DNA from: Nocardia higoensis
GTDB taxonomy: Bacteria > Actinomycetota > Actinomycetes > Mycobacteriales > Mycobacteriaceae
Direction of reading: 5' to 3'
Length of the DNA: 64,000 nt
Assembly (NCBI RefSeq): GCF_015477835.1
Contig: NZ_JADLQN010000001.1
Coordinates: 3,038,001-3,102,000 of the forward strand
Part shown: in pieces, positions 44,615-54,500 of the stretch
How the letters are laid out: each line of letters begins with the position of its first letter
Position numbering within the stretch: the first letter of the stretch is position 1
Made by a program: the position numbers and the translations under genes
Notes under the pieces: generated by a model
What the model was told of the DNA's origin: nothing
The model's database searches: none
The model's input: only the letters and a program-made list of their open reading frames with translations

Positions 44615-45823
44615 ATGGAAGCTCGCGAGAACGCCGCGCACCATCGCGCCGAGACACCGGGCAGGCGGGCGACGGTCGTCGGCGCCGGTATCGCCGGTTT
44701 GGCCACCGCGTTGCGGCTGCATCGGCAAGGCTGGGACGTCGTCGTGGTCGAACGCGCGCCGGCTCGTCGCAGCAGCGGTTACCTGGTGAACCTGCACGGA
44801 CCCGGATATGACGCGGCCGAGCGGCTCGGGATCGTACCGGCGCTGACTCCGCGTGATATCGGGTTCTTCACCTCGGTCCTCGTCCACGCGGACGGCCGGG
44901 AGAAGTTCCGGATACCGGCCGCTGTCGCCGAGGCCGCCGTCGGGAACCGGGCACTGAGCCTGTTCCGGGGCGACTTGGAGTCGGCGCTGTACGGCGCGGT
45001 GGCCGACCACGTCGACATCCGCTTCGGCACCACCGTGCAGGCCCTCGCCCAGACCTCCGGCGAAGTCGTGGCCACCCTCAGTGACGGCACCCGCCTGCGA
45101 TCCGAACTCCTCGTCGGGGCCGATGGCGTGCACTCCCGAGTCCGCGAGCTCGTATTCGGTGCCGAGCCCGAGTATTTCGTGGACCTGGGCCACATGGTCG
45201 GCGCTTTTCCGCTGCCGACAGTTCCCGAGCACGTACCGGAAAACGTCGGCACCACCTTCATCGGGCCCGGACGCACGGCCGCGGTGATGAACCTGGGACC
45301 GCAACGGTCTTCGGCGTTCTTCACCTACCATTGCCCCGACACTGCCGCCGAACTCGCTCTCGGCGCCGCACCCGCGCTCACCCGAGCGTTCGGAGACCTC
45401 GGCGGCGGCGTCGCCGACGCCCTGCACCACCTCGAGGCCGACCCCGACCACGCCTACTTCGACTCGGTCGGCCAGATCGTGATGGACCGCTGGAGTCACG
45501 ACCGAGTCGTTCTGCTCGGCGACGCGGCATGGTGCGTCACGGTATTCGCCGGCTACGGCGCCGCGCTCGCCCTCGACGGCGCCGACCGGCTCGGCACCGC
45601 GCTCGTGGCACACGGCGACGACATTCCCACCGCGCTCGACACCTGGGAGACGTCGTTGCGCCCGGAAGTAGACAAACGACAGGCACTGGCCCGGAAAGGA
45701 ATCAGCCGATTCGCCCCGCCGTCACGCACACATGTGTGGGCAGGCGAACTGATGCTGCGGGCCATCCAGTTGCCCGGCATCCGCGGCCTGGTCCGACGCG
45801 CCATCCAGCGCGCCAACAACTAG
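44615..45823 (+). CDS. FAD-dependent aromatic-type monooxygenase
   Basis: 402-residue group A flavoprotein monooxygenase. The Rossmann motif VVGAGIAGLATALRLHRQGW is at about 21-40, LFRGDLESALYGAVAD near 125, SELLVGADGVHSRVRELVFG (the DG motif) near 170, and DRVVLLGDAAWCVTVFAGYG (the GD motif, here lacking the usual Pro after AA) near 300. It would hydroxylate or otherwise oxidise an aromatic or antibiotic-like compound using NAD(P)H. ATG 44615 is supported by AGGAG six bases upstream; ATG 44576 lacks this. The paired operator upstream implies induction by a ligand. It ends 11 bases from the convergent MerR gene. Confidence 0.88.
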   Translation: MEARENAAHHRAETPGRRATVVGAGIAGLATALRLHRQGWDVVVVERAPARRSSGYLVNLHGPGYDAAERLGIVPALTPRDIGFFTSVLVHADGREKFRIPAAVAEAAVGNRALSLFRGDLESALYGAVADHVDIRFGTTVQALAQTSGEVVATLSDGTRLRSELLVGADGVHSRVRELVFGAEPEYFVDLGHMVGAFPLPTVPEHVPENVGTTFIGPGRTAAVMNLGPQRSSAFFTYHCPDTAAELALGAAPALTRAFGDLGGGVADALHHLEADPDHAYFDSVGQIVMDRWSHDRVVLLGDAAWCVTVFAGYGAALALDGADRLGTALVAHGDDIPTALDTWETSLRPEVDKRQALARKGISRFAPPSRTHVWAGELMLRAIQLPGIRGLVRRAIQRANN

Positions 45824-45834
45824 TCGGGTGGCCC

Positions 45835-46650
45835 TTATTGCCAGGTCGCGGTGTCGGGGTCGATGCCGTGGGTGCGCGCGCAGGCGTCGATGCTTCGGCG
45901 TAACCAGGTGGCGAGGCCGGGGCGGACGGCGTCGTAGTGGGCGGCGAACGCAGGGTCGGACTCGTATCTGCGGCCGAGGCAGACCTGCATCTGCCTGCTC
46001 AGGGGGAAGTACGAATCGGTGAACACTTCGCGGTGTCGCTCGACGAGATGGTTCGCATCCCGGCTGCCGGGCTCGACACCGGCGTCCATCGCGTCGCCGA
46101 GGGCGCGGTCGAGGTCGGCGACGGTGTCGGCGACGGCCTGCCATTCCTCCGGACCGCGGGCGGACGCGCGTTCGGCGTACTGCTGCCATTGCGGTGTGTC
46201 ACCGTAGTGCCGACGGGCTCGGGCAGGCGAGTCCGGGTCCCATCGGGGGCCGAAGATCGCGGCCTGTTGCTCGACGGTCAGCAGCAGGCCGCGCTCGTGG
46301 GCGTCGATCATCCGATCCAAGCCGGCGGCGAGTTGCTCGAGACGGCCGATCCGTTCGGCGACCTGGGTTCGCTGCGCACGCAGTGCGGCGGGCACGTCCG
46401 CGGTCGAGTCGTCCAGGATGGCGCCGATCCTGTCGAGGCCGAGACCGATCTCCCGGTAGACGACAATGCGGTGCAGCCGTTCCAGGTCACCTGCGGTGTA
46501 GAGCCGGTATCCGGCGGGCGTGCGAAGCGACGGTCGCGCCAGACCGATCTCGTCCCAGTGATGCAGTGCGCGGACGGTCACACCCAGCCGCGTCGAGACT
46601 TGACCGACGGTCAGGCCATCGGCGTCAGTGGTCTCGAGCATGCTGTCCAT
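45835..46650 (-). CDS. MerR-family regulator with TipAS antibiotic-recognition domain
   Basis: 271 residues. The N-terminal MerR domain (about 10-80) shows LTVGQVSTRLGVTVRALHHW, DEIGLARPSLRTPAGYRLYT and RIVVYREIGLGLDRIGAILD. A coiled dimer helix follows (TQVAERIGRLEQLAAGLDRM), then a TipAS-type domain at about 140-265 (ARRHYGDTPQWQQYAERASA, HREVFTDSYFPLSRQMQVCL, FAAHYDAVRPGLATWLRRSI). TipA-like proteins sense peptide antibiotics or other drugs and activate resistance genes. ATG 46650 lies inside the end of the VOC gene, giving a 26-base overlap and an operon. Confidence 0.88.
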   Translation of the reverse strand: MDSMLETTDADGLTVGQVSTRLGVTVRALHHWDEIGLARPSLRTPAGYRLYTAGDLERLHRIVVYREIGLGLDRIGAILDDSTADVPAALRAQRTQVAERIGRLEQLAAGLDRMIDAHERGLLLTVEQQAAIFGPRWDPDSPARARRHYGDTPQWQQYAERASARGPEEWQAVADTVADLDRALGDAMDAGVEPGSRDANHLVERHREVFTDSYFPLSRQMQVCLGRRYESDPAFAAHYDAVRPGLATWLRRSIDACARTHGIDPDTATWQ

Positions 46651-47170
46651 TGTCGCCGGGAGCGGAGTCCGGCGCGGTGATCCCGATCGCAGCGAGGTTG
46701 CGCGCTTCCTGGCTGGCCGGATCGAAGGGCTTCGCGGCGGTCAGGACGATCCGCGCGTTCTCGGGGGTGATCACCTCGACATCGCGGGTGTTCCACGGCG
46801 TGTCCCGTGGGCCGTCGACCGAGTGCGGACGCAGGGCACGACATGCCTCGGCGAGGACATCGACCTCGCCGAGCACGCAGGCGAAGGAGACGCTCATCGC
46901 CGGTGGTCGCGCGGGGACGTTCGCTTCCGAGACGAGCAGGACGTCCTGGAACGCCCACCGGCGCAGATGCACGAGCGTGCCGGGTATGCCGAACAGTTCG
47001 AAGAACCCGAGTCCGCGAACCCAGAAGTCCACCGACGCGGTCAGATCCGCGGTGGGGATCCTCACGAAGGCAGGCATTCCGTAGATGCCGCGAAAGGGCT
47101 CCGGCGCAGTCGCATCCGGGCCGGGAGTGGGGACGGGACTGATCTCGAAGGCGTTGTAGTAGTCGCTCAT
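46625..47170 (-). CDS. VOC-family (glyoxalase/bleomycin-resistance-like) protein
   Basis: 181 residues with one vicinal-oxygen-chelate domain: MPAFVRIPTADLTASVDFWV, RGLGFFELFGIPGTLVHLRR, WAFQDVLLVSEANVP, SVSFACVLGEVDVLAEACRA, then TPWNTRDVEVITPENARIVL. Such proteins bind metals for small-molecule conversion, or bind drugs as dimers. The start at ATG 47170 follows GGAGGG at wide spacing. The gene overlaps merR-tipAS by 26 bases and is transcribed first, so it is a likely target and co-product of that regulator. Substrate unknown. Confidence 0.85.
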   Translation of the reverse strand: MSDYYNAFEISPVPTPGPDATAPEPFRGIYGMPAFVRIPTADLTASVDFWVRGLGFFELFGIPGTLVHLRRWAFQDVLLVSEANVPARPPAMSVSFACVLGEVDVLAEACRALRPHSVDGPRDTPWNTRDVEVITPENARIVLTAAKPFDPASQEARNLAAIGITAPDSAPGDNGQHARDH

Positions 47171-47204
47171 GCACGCCACCCTCCGGCCTGACGCAACGTG
47201 AGGG

Positions 47205-47411
47205 TCAAGCTGTTTCCGAGAAGACCTCGTCGAGAGTGGAGGCGGTGAGCAGGCGCTGGGCCCACGTCACCACCTGTGCGCCATCGGCGGCGTGGATTCG
47301 GTCGCTGATCCCGCGGGGAGTCGGGCCGAACCTCATGGACAACAGATAGAGCAAGAATTCGGCCCTCCCCTCCACCCTTCCTTCGGCCCGGAGTCGATCG
47401 GCGGTGGTCAC
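47205..47411 (-). pseudogene. Duplicated C-terminal fragment of an Rpn/PD-(D/E)XK transposase-like protein
   Basis: 68 codons matching only the tail of the preceding gene: MTTADRLRAEGRVEGRAEFL, LSMRFGPTPRGISDRIHAAD, VVTWAQRLLTASTLDEVFSE. The upstream gene ends with a clearly homologous segment, so a tail duplication has occurred. The GTG start overlaps the stop of that gene (GTGA at 47408-47411). No nuclease core is present, so no activity is expected. Confidence 0.7.
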
Positions 47412-48182
47412 GGCTCTGTGAAGACCTCGTCGAGGGTGGTCGCGGTGAGCAGGCGCTGAGACCAGGTCAGCAAGTGCGCGACATCGGCGCTACGGATGCG
47501 ATCACGAATGTGAGCCGGGATCGGGCCGAACTTCGTCGACAACTGTCCCAGCAAGACTTCGACGTGTCCTTCAGTACGCGCTTCAGTGCGGCCTTCGGCG
47601 CGACCTTGGGCGCGACCTTCGGCGCGGAGTCGTTCGGCGGTTGTCATGATGACCTCCTTCGCTCGGGGGCCGAGCTGATCGATCACGGGGCCCAGATCGT
47701 CTTCGCTGGTCTCGCCCACAAGGAAAATGTACGTCACCAGGGATTGCAGGTCATCCAGGCCACCCGGGGCGGCCAGAAGATCGTGCAGGTCCACCAGCCA
47801 CGGGGTCAGGTCCTCGCCCAGGGTGCGGTTGCCTGCTGCGATCTTGTGCAACACCAGCGTCAGCCGGGCCGCTGTTCCAGATAGCTGCCATGTATTCGAC
47901 CATGCGCAGCGGCATGAACCGGTCGGGGCGGGTCTGATGCTCGACCAGGACGTAGATGAAGGTGTCGCGGTCACCGAGGCGGGTGGAGAAGAGCAGGTCG
48001 CTGTAGCGGGACCGCAGATGTGGGGAGACGAAGCTGCACGACTCGAACCGCAAAGCGGCCCAGTCGATGCGGTTGACGACGGCCTCGGGGAGGACGTGGC
48101 GTAGTTCCCCGGCGGCATTGTCGGGTCGGGCCATGATCCGCCGGAACAGAGCATCGTGCGGATTCGCCGGTGCTACAGACAT
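47408..48182 (-). pseudogene. Rpn-family recombination-promoting nuclease/transposase-like gene, broken by a frameshift and probable internal deletion
   Basis: The N-terminal half reads from ATG 48182 (MSVAPANPHDALFRRIMARP, ELRHVLPEAVVNRIDWAALR, LRSRYSDLLFSTRLGDRDTF, IYVLVEHQTRPDRFMPLRMV, EYMAAIW), the Rpn/PD-(D/E)XK nuclease core. Near 47885 the frame is lost; the C-terminal half continues in another frame (ARLTLVLHKIAAGNRTLGED, LTPWLVDLHDLLAAPGG, LVTYIFLVGETSEDDLGPVI, LGPRAKEVIMTTAERLRAEG). The middle segment usually lying between these blocks (about 80 residues, judged from memory of the family) is absent, so a deletion rather than a simple base error is likely. The full-length family includes RpnA-type DNases that promote recombination. 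Confidence 0.75.
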
Positions 48183-48285
48183 GCGCGGCAAACTACTCGC
48201 ACCCTCCGACACGAAAGTCGAAGGGGCGCACAGCGGTATCACGGGCCCGGCCGGGTCGACCGGGGCGGGAAGGACTACGGCGCGG

Positions 48286-48498
48286 TCATTCCCCCTGGGT
48301 CGCGGCGATGAGGGACAGCGGACGCATGTCGAGCCAATGGGCTTCGACATAGTCGAGGCAGGCTTCGCGGGAGGCCGCGCCGTGGGCGATCCGCCAGCCG
48401 GTGGGGACGGCGGCGAAGATCGGCCACAGGGAATGCTGGCCCTCGTCGTTGACCAGCACGTAGAACTCGGCGGTGTCGTCGTCGAACGGGTTGCTCAT
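48286..48498 (-). CDS. mbtH: MbtH-like protein
   Basis: 70-residue NRPS helper that binds adenylation domains and aids their folding and activity. The signature is complete: MSNPFDDDTAEFYVLVNDEG, QHSLWPIFAAVPTGWRIAHG, ASREACLDYVEAHWLDMRP with the invariant tryptophans. ATG 48498 is preceded by AAAGG at eight bases. It follows the NRPS stop by only 23 bases on the same strand, so both are on one transcript. It is the only MbtH gene in the window and may also serve the NRPS at the left edge. Confidence 0.95.
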   Translation of the reverse strand: MSNPFDDDTAEFYVLVNDEGQHSLWPIFAAVPTGWRIAHGAASREACLDYVEAHWLDMRPLSLIAATQGE

Positions 48499-48521
48499 GG
48501 GATTGCCTTTCGGGAAACGGC

Positions 48522-51500
48522 TCAGGCGCGATGGGTGTCGGTCCAGGCGGTGGTCAGGACGTGGCCGATGCGGGCCAGGGCCTGCTCGGAGGTCATCCGC
48601 CAGTGGGTGGCGGCGACGGCGTGGTTGTGGACGGTGCCGTCCACGGCTTCGGCCCAGGTGGCGGCGCCCGCCGCGCCGGTGGGGTCGTCGTGGGCGGCGG
48701 TGAAGTAGAGCAGGTTGCCCTTGTAGCGGCGGGGGCGGTAACGGGCCAGCAGGTCCAGGGAGCGGGTGCCTTCGGCGAGCAGGCGGGTGAGGCGGTCGGC
48801 GCCGAAGGAGGCGAACGGTTCGGGCAGGTCGACGATCAGGTCCGCCAGGCGGGCCGAGTCCCAGTCGGCCGGATCGAGGTCGGTGCCGAGCACGGCGTCG
48901 AGTTCCGCGGTGTGTTCGCCCAGCAGGCCGCCCATCAGGTCGGCGACCGGCACCGTGGCGACGGCGACGGGCTCGACGATGCGCGGGCTGTCCATCATGG
49001 CCAGGGTCGCGACGTGCTGGCCCTCGTCCTGCAACTGGATGGCGATGGCGTGCGCGAGCACGCCGCCCAGTGACCAGCCGAGTAGATGGTAGGGGCCTTC
49101 GGGCTGGACGGCGCGGATCTCGCGCACGTAGCGGCGGGCCCAGTCGTCGAGCGAATCCGGCAGCGGCTCGGCCGAATTCAGCACGGGCGACTGCAGGCCG
49201 TAGATGTCACGATCGGTCCCGATGTGGGCGGCCAGACCCGCGAACGACCAGGCCACGCCGCCCGCGGGGTGGACGCAGAACAGTGCTTGCCCGCCGCTGC
49301 CGGTGCGCAGCGGGAGGAGCACATCGAACGCGGCGTCCTGATCGATGCGGCCGCGGTTCGCCCTGGCCCGCTCGAGGTGGGCGACCACGCCCGCGGGGGT
49401 CGGGGCGGAGAACAGCCAGATGACCGGCACCCGTTCGCCGAGGACTTCGGCGAGGTGGGTGGCCAGGCGGGTCGCCAGCAGCGAGTTGCCGCCACGTTCG
49501 AAGAAGTTGTCGTCCATGCCGACGCGGTCGGTGCGCAGCAGTTCGGCGAACACGGCGCAGACCGTGGTCTCCAATTCCGTCCCCGGCGCGCGGTATTCGC
49601 GTTCGCGCAGGTCGGGGCGTGGCAGGGCGGCGCGGTCGAGTTTGCCGTTGGCGTTGCGCGGCAGGGCGTCCACGGCCAGCAGGGCGGCGGGCACCATGTA
49701 GCTGGGCAGGGACCGGGCCAGGGCCGCGCGCAGGTCCTCGGGTTCGAGTGCGCGCCGACCGGTTTCCCGGTCGGCGGAATTCGCGGTGACCTGGACGGGC
49801 TCTTGATCCACGGACCGCGCGGCGTCGTCGAGCAGGGTGTAGTAGCCGACAAGCATGGCCTCCGCGCCGCCGGCATCGTGGGCGAGGACGGCGGCCTCGC
49901 CGACGGCCGGGTGGGCGCGCATGGCGTGCTCGATCTCGGCGAGCTCGATGCGGTAGCCACGCACCTTGACCTGGAAGTCGCGGCGCTGGACGAAGACCAG
50001 CTGGCCGTCGGCGGTCCAGCGGACCATGTCGCCGGTGCGGTAGAGGCGCTCGCCCGGCAGGCCGAACGGATCGGCCACGAATCGGTCGGCGGTAAGGTCC
50101 GGCCTGCCGTGGTAGCCGCGGGCCAGTTGGGCGCCGCCGAGATAGAGCTCGCCGACGACGCCGGTCGGTACCGGGTGCAGGCGGTCGTCGAGCACGTAGA
50201 CGCGGGTGCCCGCCTCGGGAGTGCCGATGGGGGCGACCGGGCCCGGGTCGCCCGCGGCGGTGCGGTATCTGGTCACCGACACGGCGGCCTCGGTGGGACC
50301 GTAGAGGTTGTCCAGGCGGGCCTCGGTGCGGGCGACGGTGCGGTTCACCGTCTCGGCGGGCAGGGGCTCGCCGATCACCAGCAACCTGCGCAGGGCGGCG
50401 GGCAGCGCGCCGTCGCAGACCTCGGTGAGCATCGCCAGTTGCGAGGGCACCAGGGTCACGGTGGTGACCTCGGCGCGTTCGATCAGGTCGAGCAGGCCCT
50501 GCGGATCGCGATGCGCGCCTTCGGGAGCGAGCACGAGGGCGGCTCCGGTGCGCGGGGCCCACCAGAATTCCCAGACCGACAGGTCGAAGGCGGCGGAGGT
50601 GTGCAGCAGGACCGCGTCGTCGGTGGTGAGGCCGTATTCGGACTGCATCCACTCGAGCTGGTGGGTGACGGCGGCCTGCGGGACCACCACGCCCTTGGGG
50701 GCGCCGGTGGAGCCGGAGGTGAAGATCACGTAGGCGGCGTCCTCGGGTCGCGCGGGCCGCAGCAGTTCGTAGGGACGGACGGGGTGCGCGCTCAGCCCGG
50801 CGCCGACGACGGCGGCGGTGTCGATATCGAGCACGATCTCGTGGGCGCGCACGCTCTCGGGCAGCATGGGGCGGCTCGCGGAGATCAGCACCAGCGCCGG
50901 GTCCGCCGCCGACAGCACCGCGGAGGTGCGATCGAGCGGATGGGCCGGATCCAGCGGGACGTAGGCCGCGCCTGCCGTGAGCACCGCGTACATGGCGGTC
51001 AGCAGTTCGATCCCGCGCGGGATCGCCAGGGCGACAGTGGCATCGGGGCCGATGCCGCGTGCGATGAGTACCCGCGCGAGACGGTTCACCGCGGCGGCGA
51101 ACTCGCCGTAGGTGAGCGCCCGGTCCCCCTCGAGCACCGCGAGGGCGTCGGGGGTGCGGGCGGCCTGGGCCTGGAATCCGGCGGCCAGGATGCCGGACGC
51201 GCAGTGCCGGTCGGGCTGGTTCCAGCCCAGGACGATGCGCTCGGATTCCGTCGCGTCGAGCAGCGGCAGGTCGCCCACCGGGGTCTGCGGGGCGGCGAGG
51301 ACCGCGGCCAGCAGGCGGCGCAGGCGGCCGGCGATATTGGCGACGGTCGATTCGTCGAACAGGGCGGTCGAGTAGGTGATGGCGGCGTCCATGCCCGACG
51401 GGGTGCCGTCGGTGCCGTGCCGGTCGGTCACCACCAGGTGCAGATCGAACTGGGAGACCTCGGTGTCGAAATCGACCGCGGTGGCGGTGATCCCGTCGAG

Positions 51501-54500
51501 GTCGACATCGGCTTCGGCCTGATTGTGGAAGGAGAAGCCGACCTGGAACAGCGGGTGCCTGGCGGTGGAGCGCTCCGGGTTGACGACGTCGACGAGGCGT
51601 TCGAACGGGATGTCGGCGTGGGCGAACGCGGCCAGGTCGGCCTCGCGCACCTGGCCGAGGAGGTCGGTGAAGCTCGCGGCGGGGTCGACGCGGGCGCGCA
51701 GCACCAGGGTGTTGACGAACATGCCGACCACGTCGTCGAGTTCGGCCGCGCCGCGACCGGCCACCGGGGTGCCGACGGCGATGTCGTCGGTGCCGGAGAG
51801 CCTGGCCAGCAGCACCGCGAAGGCGGCGTGCACGACCATGAACGGGGTCGCGCCGTGGGCGCGGGCCAAGTCGGCGAGTGCGGCGTGGGTGGCGGCGTCG
51901 ACGGTGAAGTCGACGTGCCTGCCCCGGGTGGAGGCCACCGCGGGGCGCGGGCGGTCGGTGGGCAGCGGTAGTTGTGCGGGCAGGTCGGCGAGGGTGTCGA
52001 GCCAGAACCGCAGCTGGCGGGAGACCAGCGAGTCCGGGTCGTCCTCGGCGCCGAGCAGGGCGCGCTGCCAGATGCTGAAATCGGCGTACTGCACGGGCAG
52101 CGGGGTCCACGCCGGGGTCCGGCCGCGACGGCGGGCGGCGTAGGCCACCATCACGTCGCGGGCCAGCGGTGCGAGGGAGGAACCGTCGGCGGCGATGTGG
52201 TGCATGACCACGACCAGGACGTGTTCGTCCGCGGGAGCGTCGCCGGTGCCGGTGAACGGGCGGAACAATCGGGCGCGCAGCGGCGGGGCATCGGTGACAT
52301 CGAAGCCCGCGCCGACGAAATCGAGGACAGCCGTGGGCAGGTCGTCGACGGCGACCGGGATCGGCACCAGCACCGGAATGCCCGCTCGGTCGGCAGGCAG
52401 CACGACCTGCACCGGGCTGCCGTCGCGTTCGGGGTAGACGGTGCGCAGGACTTCGTGCCTGGCGACCACGTCGGCGACGGCGGCGTTGAGCGCGGCCACG
52501 TCCAGTGCACCGGCGAGTCGGACCGCCAAGGGGATGTTGTAGGCGGTGGACTGGTGGTCGAGGCGATTGAGGAACCACATGCGCTGCTGGGCCAGCGAGA
52601 GCGGGACGGTCTCGCCTGCCGAGCGGACGCGGGCCACCAGCCTGGGGCGGGCGCTTTCCCCGGCGTCGGCGACGGCGGCGGCCAGGGCGGCGACGGTGCC
52701 GTGCTCGAAGACCGTGCGGACGCCGACGGTGACCGACAGCGCCGTCCCGAGGCGGGCGGCGACCTGGGTCGCGGTGAGCGAGTTGCCGCCGCGGGCGAAG
52801 AAGTCGTCGTCGAGACCGACTTCACCGGTGGGCAGGCCGAGCACCTCGGCGAAGACCTCCGCCACCGCGATCTGCGCCGCGGTCTGCGGTGCGCGGAAGG
52901 CGGCGGCCTGGAAGACCGGTTCGGGCAGGGCGTCGCGGTCGAGCTTGCCGACGGGGGTGAGCGGCATGCGATCGAGGACGACGATGGCGGCGGGCACCAT
53001 GTACGCGGTCAGCGAGCGCGCGGCGTGGGTGGTGAGTTCGGCGGGGTCGATGCGGTGTCCGGGTTCGGCGACCACGTAGGAGACCAGCGAGACCGTTCCG
53101 TCGGGGCCGGTGTGGCCCTGGGTGACGACCTCGCGCACGCTCTCGTGCGAGGCGAGCGCGGCGTCGATCTCGCCGAGCTCGATGCGCAGGCCGCGGACCT
53201 TCACCTGGTGGTCGGTGCGGCCGAGGTACTGCAAGGCGCCCCCGGCCGTCCAGCGCGCGAGATCGCCGGTCCGGTAGAGCCTTTCGCCCGGGGCGACGGA
53301 GAAGGGATCGGCGATGAAACGCTGCGCGGTGAGGCCGGGGCGGGCGTGGTAGCCGCGGGCCAGGCCCGCACCACGCAGGTACAGCTCACCGGCCACGCCG
53401 ACAGGCACCGGGCGCAGACCGGCGTCCAGCACGACCGCCGACATATTGGCCAGCGGCACACCCAACTCCACCGGACGACCCGGCAGCAGTGGCGGGCTGA
53501 CGGTGGCGACGATGGTGGTCTCGGTGGGGCCGTAGCCGTTGTGCACGGCGCGGCCGGCCGCCCAGGTGTCCACCGCGTCCTGGCCGAAGCCCTCGCCGCC
53601 GATGATCAGGTGACCGAAGGCGGGCAGGCGGGCCGGATCGAGGGTGCGCAGCACCGACGGGGTGATGAAGGCGTGGCTGACCTCGTGGGCGGCCATGAAC
53701 TCGGTGAGTTCGTCGCCGCCGAACACCTCGGGCGGAGTGAGCAGCAGCGTGCCGCCCTCGACGAGCGCCAGCAGCAGTTCCAGCATGGCCGCGTCGAAGC
53801 TCGGGGAGGCGACACCGAGCACTCGCGCGTCCGCGGTGACGGCGTAACGATCGCGCTGGGTGCGCGCGACTCCGGCGATGCCCGCGTGGGTGACCAGCGC
53901 GCCCTTGGGCAGCCCGGTCGAGCCGGAGGTGTAGATCATCCAGGCCGGGTTGGCGATGCGCACGGGGCGCACCAGTTCGTCGGCGGCGATGCGGGCGGGG
54001 CTGGTGTGGCGCAGGCGGGTGGCCGTCGCGGGTGCGTCCAGCACGACCCATTCGGTGTCGCCGGGCAGGGCGGCGCGGGCGGATTCGACGGTGAGGCCGA
54101 GGACCGCGCCGGAGTCGGTGAGCATGTGGGTGATGCGCTCGGCCGGGTAGGTGGGGTCGACCGGGACGAAGGCCGCGCCGGTCTTGGCGACCGCCCACAG
54201 CGCGAGCTGGAAGCGGGCCGAGCGCGCGATCGCGATGGCGACGATGTCCTCGGCGCCGATGCCGTGGCCGATGAGCATCCTGGCCAGCCGCGCGGACTGT
54301 TCGTCCAACTCGCGGTAGGTCAGACGGGTGTCGCCGTCGACGACCGCGAGGCCGTCGGGGTTGGCGGCGACCGCGCCCGCCAGCATGTCGGCCAGCGTGC
54401 ACGGCGGGGTGACCGGGCCGTGGCGGTCGAGCAGGGCGGCGCGTTCGCCGGGGGCCAGCAGTTCGGCCGCGCCGACCAGCTGGTCCGGGCGGCCGGTGAG

